From assembly GCA_013138865.1 (NCBI GenBank), contig WTBY01000058.1, positions 1 through 64,000 of the forward strand: a DNA stretch of 64,000 nucleotides, written 5' to 3'. The notes beneath the pieces were generated by a model. The model worked only from the letters and a program-made list of their open reading frames with translations, did no database searches and was not told the DNA's origin. Each line of letters begins with the position of its first letter. The stretch's first letter is position 1. Origin of the DNA: Helicobacteraceae bacterium (GTDB lineage Bacteria; Campylobacterota; Campylobacteria; Campylobacterales; Sulfurimonadaceae). Made by a program: the position numbers and the translations under genes. This document shows positions 35,672 through 44,377 of this stretch, piece after piece.

Positions 35672-37120
35672 TTACTCAAAGACTATAGCCTCATATATAT
35701 AAAGTTCAGCATCTTTGTATCCATCTTTTCCTAACTTAGCTTTCTCTTGCGAGGCACTTTCAACAAACTCTTTTACATTCCAATTCATTTGCGTTGCAAC
35801 ATGTGGTAAATAAGTCCCAGTTTTAGTGCCTTTTTTAATGTAGATACCATGTTTTCCTATAGTTATTTCATCTAGTGAAAATATTCGTTTTCTTGGTGTT
35901 AAAACTGAAATTTCTATATCAATATTTTTTAGCTCATCAGCTGTAACCTTGTTAAATCTTGTATCAAAAAGAGCTGCTGAAATTGCCATCTCTATTACAA
36001 CTTTGTAAAGGGGCATAGTTGGTTCAAAAGTTCCTATACATCCTCTAAGTTTATGATCTTTATTTAGTGTAACAAAAGCACCAACACTCTCCTTCAACTT
36101 AGGGGAGACACTATTTTCATCTATAACTAACCTTTTGTTATTTACGATCGCTTCATCTAAAGCTTCTTTAGCAATTTTAAGTAACTCTTTTTTTTCACTC
36201 TTATTTAGTGAAAACTCATCTTTTTGTTTAAAAATTCTCATGGCTCCGTATCCTACTACTCTTTTTATATCTCCATACTTACTCTGAGCAGAGTTTTTAT
36301 ACTCTAAAACTTCATAGGTATATGGTCTATCTTTTGTTAGGTATAAAAGTGTTAGTACGGAACTCCAACCACAAGCAGAAGTTTTAAGTGCTTTTACATT
36401 CGAATTTTGAGCAGTTGCAAGTGCTTTAACAAAGTTTTCTGGAGAGTTTGTTGCGATCGCGTTTAATATTTTTCTATCTTGAATATTTGCGTCTTGAAAT
36501 GATGGGTAGTGAGAGAGATCACTACTTATAACAAATAGGTTCTGCTCATTAAAGTAGGGTGAGAGTGTTTTAGCTATTTTAGAGATAGTTTTATACTCTG
36601 AGGTGGCTATTATGATCGGGACAATGTTTAAGTCTTCACCATATATAGTTTGTAAAAAAGGGAGTTGTACCTCTAGTGAATGCTCTTTTTTATGTGCGTT
36701 AGGCTCGTAAATGAACTCTTTTGAACTTTTAATTAGCTTAGTAGCTAGAGTAGTGTTTACTTTAACTACTCCTAGTGGAGTTTGGTAATTACCTTGGTTG
36801 TAAATAGATGCACCATTAAAGTTAACGTAGTGACTAGATCCAATTAGAAAAATATTTTTATACTTATTATTTAAACTTTTATAAGCGATCGCAGCCACAT
36901 CTGCTGAGAAAATATAACCAGCATGAGGAACTATAAGTGCATTTATAGACTCTTTTTTTTGTTTTGGTGAATTTTTTAAAAGATTTTTAACTTGTGTAGA
37001 TAACTTAGTTTTGTCGTTTGTGTAGAATGAACCAGCAACCGAAGTTGCTCGTAGTGCATAAATATTTTCTACTAAAAGAAATAGTAAAAAAAGTTGTGTT
37101 ATTTTGAGCTTTGAACACAT
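35672..37120 (-). CDS. Secreted MEMO-AMMECR1 fusion (AmmeMemoRadiSam proteins B and A)
   Basis: 482 residues joining two domains. After an N-terminal hydrophobic signal-like segment (about 8-23), a MEMO1-type domain (about 24-290) has VPHAGYIFSADVAA, IGSSHYVNFNG, HSLEVQLPFL, ISSDLSHY and TSACGWSSVL, the His and Cys positions that bind metal in MEMO1. Then an AMMECR1 domain (about 305-480) has the hallmark LRGCIGTFEP and FDTRFNKVTADEL. In other bacteria the two proteins occur with a radical SAM enzyme as the AmmeMemoRadiSam system, normally cytoplasmic. Here a signal peptide is predicted and no radical SAM gene adjoins. It starts 22 bp inside the preceding DUF1566 gene. Confidence 0.85.
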   Translation of the reverse strand: MCSKLKITQLFLLFLLVENIYALRATSVAGSFYTNDKTKLSTQVKNLLKNSPKQKKESINALIVPHAGYIFSADVAAIAYKSLNNKYKNIFLIGSSHYVNFNGASIYNQGNYQTPLGVVKVNTTLATKLIKSSKEFIYEPNAHKKEHSLEVQLPFLQTIYGEDLNIVPIIIATSEYKTISKIAKTLSPYFNEQNLFVISSDLSHYPSFQDANIQDRKILNAIATNSPENFVKALATAQNSNVKALKTSACGWSSVLTLLYLTKDRPYTYEVLEYKNSAQSKYGDIKRVVGYGAMRIFKQKDEFSLNKSEKKELLKIAKEALDEAIVNNKRLVIDENSVSPKLKESVGAFVTLNKDHKLRGCIGTFEPTMPLYKVVIEMAISAALFDTRFNKVTADELKNIDIEISVLTPRKRIFSLDEITIGKHGIYIKKGTKTGTYLPHVATQMNWNVKEFVESASQEKAKLGKDGYKDAELYIYEAIVFE

Positions 37121-37512
37121 CTTACATGTCGATCGTAGTGTTTGTCTTTTACTGTTCTTTCACCTTTTTTAAAGTGAATAAGCCATACTACTTTTTGTGG
37201 ATCATCAGCAAAAGGCGTAGTTGTCCAGTAGTATTCGTTGCTGACATAGTCAAAACCTTTTAAAATAGCAGGGTCATACTGTTTATAGTCAACTATGCTT
37301 TGTAGCTCATTCATAGTAGGAAGACGAAAGTTACTATACTTGCCTATAACTAACTCGTCACAATAAGTTTGACTCTTAGGATAGGTAATAGATAGGTTTA
37401 CATTATCTTGATGATCTTGCCAAATTAGAGATGTAGCTTTGTCTTTAAAAATACGTTCTGCGTTTAGAGTTGAAGCTACAAGTAGCAGAATTGTGAAAAT
37501 AAGTGTTTTCAT
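37099..37512 (-). CDS. Secreted DUF1566 (Lcl C-terminal) domain protein
   Basis: 137 residues with a signal peptide (1-18, ending LNAE) and a DUF1566/Lcl C-terminal domain: ATSLIWQDHQ, FRLPTMNELQSIVD, YYWTTTPFAD and HVRCVQSS. The two Cys residues (in YCDEL and RCVQ) could form a disulfide. The domain is common in secreted proteins of unknown role. The 3' end overlaps the MEMO-AMMECR1 start by 22 bp, so they are co-expressed. Confidence 0.8.
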   Translation of the reverse strand: MKTLIFTILLLVASTLNAERIFKDKATSLIWQDHQDNVNLSITYPKSQTYCDELVIGKYSNFRLPTMNELQSIVDYKQYDPAILKGFDYVSNEYYWTTTPFADDPQKVVWLIHFKKGERTVKDKHYDRHVRCVQSSK

Positions 37513-37621
37513 TAGTTTACCTTACTTGAAATATTGAGTTATTATAACGAAATTAAATAAAATAAAATATTTAAGAAAGTAAGTTTTATGTTATAATAAA
37601 TATAAAATTTAAAATATAAAA

Positions 37622-38011
37622 GTGAGTAAAGTAATGATAAAACTATTTTTTGATACAACAGATGAGTTTTTATATAAAAGAGTAAGAGATACTTTTGAAA
37701 AAGTTGAAAGAGGGTATAAACGAAGACATTTGGAAGTTGATTTAGAAGTAGAATATGAAAATTTTGAGTTTGACCCTTTAATTGTTACAACTGGAAGTAA
37801 GTCTAACTTTGAAAAAGATCTAAAATATAAGTTAAAAATAATATTAGGTATCTATTTTGTAGCAGTACCATTCATGGGTGCTATATTTGTAGCAAGTCTA
37901 CTAGGTTTTAGTTTTTCGTATGCTGCTGTATTTACTTTTGTTGTAGCAGTACTTTCAGCTAGTAGAATGGAAGAGATCGCAAGACGTTATGTTGAATTTA
38001 GAAAGAGATAG
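37622..38011 (+). CDS. Unrecognised two-helix membrane protein
   Basis: 129 residues. The first 75 are charged and soluble (FFDTTDEFLYKRVRDTFEKV and following), then two membrane helices (IILGIYFVAVPFMGAIFVAS and FSYAAVFTFVVAVLSAS) and a basic tail ARRYVEFRKR. I do not recognise the family. The GTG at 37622 has no ribosome site; the ATG at 37634 is an equally possible start. TGTTATAAT at 37589-37597 is an extended -10. The gene contains no GGDEF or kinase domain although its neighbours do. Confidence 0.6.
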   Translation: MSKVMIKLFFDTTDEFLYKRVRDTFEKVERGYKRRHLEVDLEVEYENFEFDPLIVTTGSKSNFEKDLKYKLKIILGIYFVAVPFMGAIFVASLLGFSFSYAAVFTFVVAVLSASRMEEIARRYVEFRKR

Positions 38012-38027
38012 TTTAGAGTTATAAAAC

Positions 38028-38050
38028 CTACCTAAAATTAGAGTAGGTAG
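38028..38050. terminator. Hairpin between convergent genes
   Basis: CTACCTA and TAGGTAG arms (7 bp) flank a 9-bp loop. Read on the minus strand the stem is followed by TTTTAT, so it best serves the hybrid kinase gene. Confidence 0.5.
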
Positions 38051-38060
38051 ATAAAAAAGT

Positions 38061-40187
38061 TTATAGAGATTTTAACTTAAGATTAATATCTTCTAAAATA
38101 AGAAATATATGTTCAATATCGAATGCTTCTATATAGGCGTTCAATTTTTCTACTTTCTGATCTAAGCTTGATATAGAATGCTCTTCTAAAAACTCTTGAA
38201 GTAGTGTAGAAAAGTCGCTTATTTTATCCATATCCCCACTATCTTTACAATCATTTAATTTAGGTATTAGCTCATTATTTATAAACTCTATAGCTTCAGG
38301 AGTGAGTTCTATTTTAATTTCTTCATCACTATTTTCACTAAGTTCATTCGAAATGGTTAATTTCTCTTCATTCATCTTACAAGGAAGCACAGTTGCGATC
38401 TCTTCTATCAGACTTTTTTTATCTATAGGTTTACAGAGGAAACTATCAAATATTTCATTTTTCACTTTTGCCGTTTCGTTTACTAACACAGAGGCAGTTA
38501 AAGCAAATATTGGAATATTTTTCGTTTCAATGTTAGATTTAATTATATTAGTAGCTTCATATCCATCCATAATAGGCATTTTAATATCCATTAAAATCAG
38601 ATCAAAACCTTTAGTTGATAGTCTTACCGCGTCAGCACCATTGTCAGCTTCAGTAATTTCAAAATCATAATAAGCTAAATAATTTTTAATAAGTACACGA
38701 TTAGTTTCTATATCATCAACTAGAAGAATTTTGGCATGTTCAAATTTATATGATTTTAATTTTTCATATTCAAAAATATCTGTCTCTTCTGCTACAGCTG
38801 AACTAACGGAAATATTGTCTATTTGTATAGTAAAAATAGAACCTTCCCCAACAATACTTTCTAAAGTTATATCACCACCCATTAAAGTTGTTAACTTTTT
38901 ACTAATTGATAACCCTAACCCTGTGCCACCAAATTTATTTGTTGATTGTTCTTTTTGTTGTATGAATGGATCAAAAATTCCATCTTGCTCTTTTAGATTC
39001 ACCCCTATACCGGTATCTTTTACTTTTATTATGAAATCTAAGATACTTTTATCTTCATCACGATAAATTTTTGTAGCAGTAACTTTTATAAACCCTGTTT
39101 CAGTAAATTTTACTGCGTTACCAAGTATGTTAAACAGCACTTGTCTAACTCTAACTTCATCTAGTAGTAAAGATTTTGGAAGCTCATTATCAATATCAAA
39201 AATAAATTTTATATTTTTTTCATCAATTTTAACTTTAAAAATACTATGTAAATCTTTTAATAGTGCGTATGGATTAACTGGTGTTAAATGTATATCCATT
39301 TTACCAGCTTGAACTTTTGATATTTCCAAAATATCATTGATTATTTGCAACAGTTGTCTACCACTACTTCTAATTGATTTGAGAAATCCTCTATGTTTAG
39401 AATCGGTAATATCTTCATATAGTAAGTCTGTAAAACCAAGCACTGCATTCATTGGTGTTCTTATCTCATGACTCATGTTTGCTAAAAATTCTTCTTTTAT
39501 TCTTGCAGACTCTTCTGCTTTATCTTTTGCATCTACAAGTTCTTCTGTACGTTTTAAAATAGTACTTTCAAGGTTTGCATTTATTTCATTTATCTCATAT
39601 TTTGTTTTTATAAACGCTAAAAATTGAATAATTTGTTTATTTAAAATATATACTAATACACTTAACTCAAAGAGTACAAAAAAAGCATGCATAAGTACAA
39701 TATTCCATCCACATCCATAGTTAAAGATTATTATCTGTTCATTAAAAATAGATAAATCATTATTTTGCAAAATAAAAAATAGAACATGATGCACTATTAT
39801 AAAAAGTGCAGCAACAATAACAGGCTTTAGATCTTTATATATCATTAAAAAGGAGAGGGCAATAAAAATATGAAAATGTAGTTCTATTCTCCCAAATTGC
39901 TGCTGTATAAAAAGTATGGAAAAGCTTAAAAGAGAAATTGCAGCAACTGTTCTGTAAATGCTTTTACCACGAAAATTTTTAAAGGTATAAATATTTATTA
40001 TAAGAATAAGAGTAGAGACTGTAATGCCTAAAAAATATGTATTATACGCTATTGAAAAAACAAATGAAGCCAAGAACCAATGTATAAACATAAGAAAGAG
40101 CATTGTCTGATCTGCTGATTTATAGTGTTCATCTAAATCACCATGCATTGTTTTAGGTAAATTATTATAAGTATTGAATATTATCAT
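38061..40187 (-). CDS. Hybrid histidine kinase with receiver domain
   Basis: 708 residues. About six membrane helices (residues 30-200) form the input; a short coil leads to the HisKA domain (FLANMSHEIRTPMNAVLGF, with the phospho-His), an HATPase domain with N, G1 and G2 boxes (NAVKF, DTGIGVN, GTGLGLSISKKL), a receiver domain (VDDIETNRVL and phospho-acceptor Asp in LILMDIKMPIMDGYEA) and a 100-residue C-terminal helical tail that is not a clear Hpt. No periplasmic sensor domain is visible, so the cue is likely in the membrane. It is divergent from a REC-PAS-HD-GYP gene across 110 bp, a likely phosphotransfer partner. Confidence 0.88.
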   Translation of the reverse strand: MIIFNTYNNLPKTMHGDLDEHYKSADQTMLFLMFIHWFLASFVFSIAYNTYFLGITVSTLILIINIYTFKNFRGKSIYRTVAAISLLSFSILFIQQQFGRIELHFHIFIALSFLMIYKDLKPVIVAALFIIVHHVLFFILQNNDLSIFNEQIIIFNYGCGWNIVLMHAFFVLFELSVLVYILNKQIIQFLAFIKTKYEINEINANLESTILKRTEELVDAKDKAEESARIKEEFLANMSHEIRTPMNAVLGFTDLLYEDITDSKHRGFLKSIRSSGRQLLQIINDILEISKVQAGKMDIHLTPVNPYALLKDLHSIFKVKIDEKNIKFIFDIDNELPKSLLLDEVRVRQVLFNILGNAVKFTETGFIKVTATKIYRDEDKSILDFIIKVKDTGIGVNLKEQDGIFDPFIQQKEQSTNKFGGTGLGLSISKKLTTLMGGDITLESIVGEGSIFTIQIDNISVSSAVAEETDIFEYEKLKSYKFEHAKILLVDDIETNRVLIKNYLAYYDFEITEADNGADAVRLSTKGFDLILMDIKMPIMDGYEATNIIKSNIETKNIPIFALTASVLVNETAKVKNEIFDSFLCKPIDKKSLIEEIATVLPCKMNEEKLTISNELSENSDEEIKIELTPEAIEFINNELIPKLNDCKDSGDMDKISDFSTLLQEFLEEHSISSLDQKVEKLNAYIEAFDIEHIFLILEDINLKLKSL

Positions 40188-40297
40188 TTAATCTCCTTTA
40201 GATCAACATTTAATATTAACATAATCTATTAATATAATATATTAATTTAAGTTTTTTGTTGTAGTATAACTTTAAACAATATAGAAGGTTATAAAAA

Positions 40298-41674
40298 ATG
40301 TATAATATATTGATAGTAGATGACACACTAAAAAACATACAGCTTGCATCAACCATTCTAAAACAAGAGGGCTATAAAATTGTTTTTGCTACATCAGGTG
40401 AGCAGGCAATTGAGAGATTAAATGGACATGATTTTGATACTATATTATTAGATATAATGATGCCTGGAATAGATGGATATGAAACAGCCACAATAATTAA
40501 AAACGATGAGAATACAGAAGAGATACCAATCATTTTTTTAACAGCCAACGCAGATCAAGATAGTATAGTTAAAGGGTTTGAATCTGGTGCATCAGACTAT
40601 ATAAGTAAACCTTTTAATCCAGTAGAATTAAAACTTCGTGTTAAAACACAATGTGAGTTATTTAATGCAAAAAAACAGATTAAAGAGCAGTTAGATGATA
40701 ATTTAACACTTCTAAAACAGTATAAAAAAATGGTAGATGAAGGCTCCATAGTATCTAAGACTGACTTAAGTGGAAAAATTACTTATGTAAATGATAAGTT
40801 TATAGCAATTAGCGGATACGCTAAAGAAGAACTTTTAGGTGAACCTCACAATATAGTACGACATGATGCAGCTCAAGAATCTATATATAAAGATATGTGG
40901 CAAAAAATATCTAATCAAAAATGCTGGAGAGGGATAATTAAAAACCGTAAAAAAAATGGTGATACATATGTTGTAAACTCTTCTATTATGCCAATTTTAG
41001 ATAAAGATAATAATACGCAAGAATATATGAGTATTAGAACAGATATTACAGAAGCATATGAGCTTAAAGAAGAGATCCAATCGACACAAAAAGAGATAAT
41101 TTCACGCTTTGGAGAGGCAATAGAGAGCCGATCAAAAGAGACAGGAGCTCATGTAAAAAGAGTTGCAGAATACTCTTATATGATGGCAACTTTATGTGGT
41201 CTTAGCGAAAGTGAAGCACAACTATTAAAAAATTCATCTCCTATGCATGATATAGGTAAGATAGCTATTCCTGATCATGTATTATTGAAAGCAGGTAAAT
41301 TAACCTCAGAAGAGTTTGACATTATTAAAACACATCCTGAAATTGGATATGAAATTTTGAAAACTTCTGAGCGTCCAATGCTTAGAACTGCTGCAATTGT
41401 GTCACAACAACATCATGAAAAATGGGATGGTTCAGGCTACCCAAGTGGTTTAAAAGGTGAAGATATCCATATATATGGACGTATTACAGCTATTGCAGAT
41501 GTTTTTGATGCTTTAGGGCATGAGAGAGTGTACAAAAAAGCATGGCCTGAAGAGAAAATAATTTCACTTTTCAAAGAAGAGAGAGGAAAACACTTTGATC
41601 CTAATTTAGTTGATCTATTTTTAGATAATATTGACACGGTGCGAGAAATTCAAAATAAATGCTCTGCTTTATAG
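40298..41674 (+). CDS. REC-PAS-HD-GYP response regulator
   Basis: 458 residues. A receiver domain (1-120, phospho-acceptor Asp52 in ILLDIMMPGIDGYE, conserved Lys in ISKPFNP), a PAS domain (about 140-255, the aerotaxis-like VSKTDLSGKITYVNDKFIAISGY with HNIVRHDA) and an HD-GYP domain (about 265-455) with MHDIGKIAIPDHVL, QQHHEKWDGSGYPSGLKG. It should hydrolyse c-di-GMP when phosphorylated. The hybrid kinase encoded divergently next to it is the natural candidate for control. The PAS type suggests a redox or oxygen-linked cofactor, but no binding residue can be proved. Confidence 0.88.
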   Translation: MYNILIVDDTLKNIQLASTILKQEGYKIVFATSGEQAIERLNGHDFDTILLDIMMPGIDGYETATIIKNDENTEEIPIIFLTANADQDSIVKGFESGASDYISKPFNPVELKLRVKTQCELFNAKKQIKEQLDDNLTLLKQYKKMVDEGSIVSKTDLSGKITYVNDKFIAISGYAKEELLGEPHNIVRHDAAQESIYKDMWQKISNQKCWRGIIKNRKKNGDTYVVNSSIMPILDKDNNTQEYMSIRTDITEAYELKEEIQSTQKEIISRFGEAIESRSKETGAHVKRVAEYSYMMATLCGLSESEAQLLKNSSPMHDIGKIAIPDHVLLKAGKLTSEEFDIIKTHPEIGYEILKTSERPMLRTAAIVSQQHHEKWDGSGYPSGLKGEDIHIYGRITAIADVFDALGHERVYKKAWPEEKIISLFKEERGKHFDPNLVDLFLDNIDTVREIQNKCSAL

Positions 41675-41681
41675 CCTTTAT

Positions 41682-43520
41682 TTAATAACTCTCTCCAACC
41701 TCTTTATCTTCTAGCATCTCTTCATTAAAACTAACTACTTTGTTTCTTCCACTATTTTTTGCTTGATATAGAGAGATATCTGCAAATTTAATACATTTCC
41801 AAATAGAGTCACTATCTTTTGGAAAGTTTGAACAACCAACACTTAATGTCTTAGAAAAAGATTCTTCATCAGCATGTATATTTTGTTTAGAAAATTCAGT
41901 TCTTATAGCCTCAGCTATTTTAATTATATTCTCTTCTTCACAATTGTAAAGAAGTACTAAAAACTCTTCTCCACCATATCTAATTGCTATATCAGCTTTA
42001 CGAATTTTATTTTTTATTACACCCGAGACAATACGAATAGCTTCATCACCAACGTCATGACCATAGTTGTCATTAATCATTTTAAAATAATCTACATCTA
42101 TCATAAGTACACCATACGTTGTACCTGTCCTAGTTGCTTGAGGAATAGAAACATCAACAAACTCATCTAGAAACTTACGATTATACATATTAGTTAGTTG
42201 ATCTACTCTAGCCATTTGATTAAGAGTTTGCATTAACTTTTTACTTACTATAGCTGGTCTTGCAGTAGTAATATAATCTTCAATATCACTTGTGACAGAT
42301 CTGACATATTCAGTTTGTTCATCACTTTTTGTCACAATAGTAAGAACCAATGTTAACTCATTTGAAATAGAATATGGTAGACATATATGATCTGTTCCCT
42401 CAAAAGTATATAACGGACAAGAATTTTTAAATATGCTTGAATCAACACTAGCATGAATTCGATCTGCTCTACACTCGCCATCTATAATCTCACAGTGACA
42501 ACCTTTTTCTGAGTATACAATTTTCTTAATTTTGTTCATAGTATCTATTTCTATCATTGTAAAATCATCTAGTTTAAAATGATCTCCTAGCACGGATGCT
42601 ATTCTATTATATATATCTTCTATCTCTTTATCATTCTCTATAGTTTGCTTAAACTTATAAATATCTGAGAGTCTTTCTATAGTTGAGTTTATATTTATGA
42701 GAGGATCTTGCTCTTTAATATAGTTTTTATTTTTAATAAATATATATACTTTTTTATCTAACTCTTCAAATGTGTGTTGAAGTTTTTCAAGCATAGTATT
42801 TAACATATTTGCTACAGCACTACTCTCTTTGTTTTGATGTCCTGTTATTCTTGCAGAATAGTCTCCATGATATGCTTTTTGCATAACATCTCTAATAGAG
42901 TAAAAAATGTTCACAAAGGGTTGTATAAACCTATTAATAACTATAAATACAAATATAATAGTAAGAATTGTAATTGCTATGTTGTAAAGGACGGTCTTAA
43001 AACTACTACTTCGTATATCTGTAATATCAATAACCATACTAACAACACCTAACACTTCTCCCTCTTTTGCTTCATGACATGTCATACAGTTTGGAGTTCC
43101 ATATTCAGTAGCTGTAAATGGAATACTAACGCGCATTACGCTTTTATTTGCAGTTTCAGTAGTTAAAGATGCTATTTTCCCCGTTTTTAATACTTGAGTA
43201 TCTATTTTATCTCTTGGGGTTTCATTATTATGACCCTCACCATATTGCTTTATAACGGTAGGTGATCTGGCAATCCAAAGCTCACTAATTTTTTCTGCTG
43301 TTCCAATTTTATCTAGAAAATAATCTCTTTGATCCATTACTCCATTAACCATATGAGAGGTTAACCCAATTTTAACAATTTCAGCAGTTAAGCTTGCTTT
43401 GCTTTCAGCTGTTTTTATTCCGTATTCTCTAAAGTTTACAACAGTACTTACAACCATTGCAATAAAAAATATAGAAAAAATGATAATTAATGATGTAATA
43501 ACTTTTTGTCTTGATTCCAT
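41682..43520 (-). CDS. Membrane diguanylate cyclase with c-type heme sensor domain
   Basis: 612 residues. Membrane helix (about 8-28), a periplasmic DUF3365/Tll0287-like domain with a heme c attachment motif CMTCH (near 147), a second helix (about 178-198), a HAMP-like linker (200-260), a GAF-like region (about 290-420, Cys-rich) and a GGDEF domain with an intact IRYGGEEF (near 517). It should make c-di-GMP in response to redox state or a gas ligand at the heme. It converges on the REC-PAS-HD-GYP gene with 7 bp between stops. Its promoter side now faces the island at 43560, where rnpB would have been its neighbour before the insertion. Confidence 0.87.
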   Translation of the reverse strand: MESRQKVITSLIIIFSIFFIAMVVSTVVNFREYGIKTAESKASLTAEIVKIGLTSHMVNGVMDQRDYFLDKIGTAEKISELWIARSPTVIKQYGEGHNNETPRDKIDTQVLKTGKIASLTTETANKSVMRVSIPFTATEYGTPNCMTCHEAKEGEVLGVVSMVIDITDIRSSSFKTVLYNIAITILTIIFVFIVINRFIQPFVNIFYSIRDVMQKAYHGDYSARITGHQNKESSAVANMLNTMLEKLQHTFEELDKKVYIFIKNKNYIKEQDPLININSTIERLSDIYKFKQTIENDKEIEDIYNRIASVLGDHFKLDDFTMIEIDTMNKIKKIVYSEKGCHCEIIDGECRADRIHASVDSSIFKNSCPLYTFEGTDHICLPYSISNELTLVLTIVTKSDEQTEYVRSVTSDIEDYITTARPAIVSKKLMQTLNQMARVDQLTNMYNRKFLDEFVDVSIPQATRTGTTYGVLMIDVDYFKMINDNYGHDVGDEAIRIVSGVIKNKIRKADIAIRYGGEEFLVLLYNCEEENIIKIAEAIRTEFSKQNIHADEESFSKTLSVGCSNFPKDSDSIWKCIKFADISLYQAKNSGRNKVVSFNEEMLEDKEVGESY

Positions 43521-43559
43521 TTGTACTTTTCCTGTTTATTTTAAATAATTATTTTATAG

Positions 43560-43573
43560 TAGGTACAGCATAA
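43560..43573 (-). repeat. Distal copy of the rnpB 3' end (attachment site repeat)
   Basis: TAGGTACAGCATAA here is identical to 45939-45952, where it is the complement of the last bases of RNase P RNA and two bases beyond. Flanks differ on both sides. Two copies in the same orientation 2.4 kb apart, one at the end of an RNA gene, are the expected product of site-specific integration. Confidence 0.65.
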
Positions 43574-43619
43574 ATTGAGTTGTAAAACATACCTATAACA
43601 AGTGCTTTCGGGCTAAACT

Positions 43620-43674
43620 GTAACAGATTTACTATGATTTGTTGTGTTTACAGTTACAGTTCTGTTACACTTTT
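43620..43674. repeat. GTAACAG-type repeats near the left end of the mini-island
   Basis: GTAACAG at 43620-43626, its reverse complement CTGTTAC at 43662-43668, a variant GTTACAG at 43653-43659, and TTACACTTTT at 43665-43674. The set lies 47-101 bp inside the left repeat. Likely recombinase arm sites; the shared TTACACTTTT with 23109-23118 supports this. Confidence 0.4.
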
Positions 43675-43733
43675 CTTAATCGAATTCTATCATAAATTAT
43701 ATTTAATTTTAGATATACTTTCATTGTTACAAG

Positions 43734-43810
43734 TAGTGTGTTTCTTGGATAGGCTTGGGTGTATTTAGGGAATGGAGTTAGTTGGGTGTCTCCAGAAAGG
43801 AAACACACTA
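43734..43810 (+). promoter_or_regulatory. Translation-masking hairpin over a micro-ORF start
   Basis: TAGTGTGTTTC (43734-43744) and GAAACACACTA (43800-43810) are a perfect 11-bp inverted repeat. The right arm begins at the end of the AAAGG ribosome site and includes the A of the ATG at 43810. In mRNA this long-range stem would hide ribosome site and start codon. GGA/TCC inside extends it. A TATACT -10 at 43714-43719 would start the transcript just before the left arm. Confidence 0.5.
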
Positions 43811-43866
43811 TGAATTTATTCTTTGTGTTAGTGGTTTTAATGGTATTAGCCGTACCTTTATATTAA
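43810..43866 (+). CDS. 18-residue hydrophobic peptide with masked start
   Basis: ATG with AGAAAGGA 7-14 bp upstream encodes MNLFFVLVVLMVLAVPLY, nearly all hydrophobic: a single short membrane helix. Size, hydrophobicity and the masking stem over its ribosome site resemble type I toxins, which in Campylobacterota include the AapA peptides of Helicobacter, though the sequence is not similar to those. A regulatory leader or chance ORF is possible. A GAGC/GCTC hairpin follows at about 43871-43886. Confidence 0.4.
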   Translation: MNLFFVLVVLMVLAVPLY

Positions 43867-43916
43867 AACTTGGGAGCTTTTCGCTCTCAATCCACTAATG
43901 CAATTGTAACATAATT

Positions 43917-44369
43917 TTAACTCATCGGTATATTAATATATTCAACTACTCTATTATCTCTAAGAAAATATTTTGCTGAATTGTCTAAAATATTATGAGG
44001 TGTTATATATAACCTTTTAATTTTATACCCCTCTGCTTCTTTATTATTGTTCTCTAAAAATGCTGTTGTATTTCCTACAAACTCTTTTAAAAGCTTATGA
44101 GTTATTTTGTATTTACTATCTTGTTTCCAGTTCTTACACTGTATTAATGAAATTTCTTTATCTTTCATAATGATTACATCAATACCTTTGTCTTTTCTAC
44201 CATGTATAGTTTCTTTGCTTCTATTTTTCTGTTCCAACTCTTTAAACCATGTACCTCTATTTACTTTTAACAGTTTTCCAACTTCTTTGTAAGTGTATAA
44301 AAATACTATAAACATCATTAATAATGAAACAAGTGCATAAACTCCATAACTCATACTAAACTCAATCAT
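43917..44369 (-). CDS. Membrane-anchored Mrr-like restriction endonuclease
   Basis: 150 residues. One N-terminal membrane helix (about 8-26, YALVSLLMMFIVFLYTY), then a compact PD-(D/E)XK domain of the Mrr_cat type: GRKDKGIDVIIMKDKEISLI (with the catalytic Asp in GIDVI) followed by QCKNW (the Q-C-K form of the motif typical of Mrr). Mrr enzymes cleave modified or foreign DNA; one fixed to the membrane could act on incoming DNA. There is no partner methylase. It starts 8 bp after the pentapeptide gene, so they form an operon. Confidence 0.72.
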   Translation of the reverse strand: MIEFSMSYGVYALVSLLMMFIVFLYTYKEVGKLLKVNRGTWFKELEQKNRSKETIHGRKDKGIDVIIMKDKEISLIQCKNWKQDSKYKITHKLLKEFVGNTTAFLENNNKEAEGYKIKRLYITPHNILDNSAKYFLRDNRVVEYINIPMS

Positions 44370-44377
44370 TATTTGCC

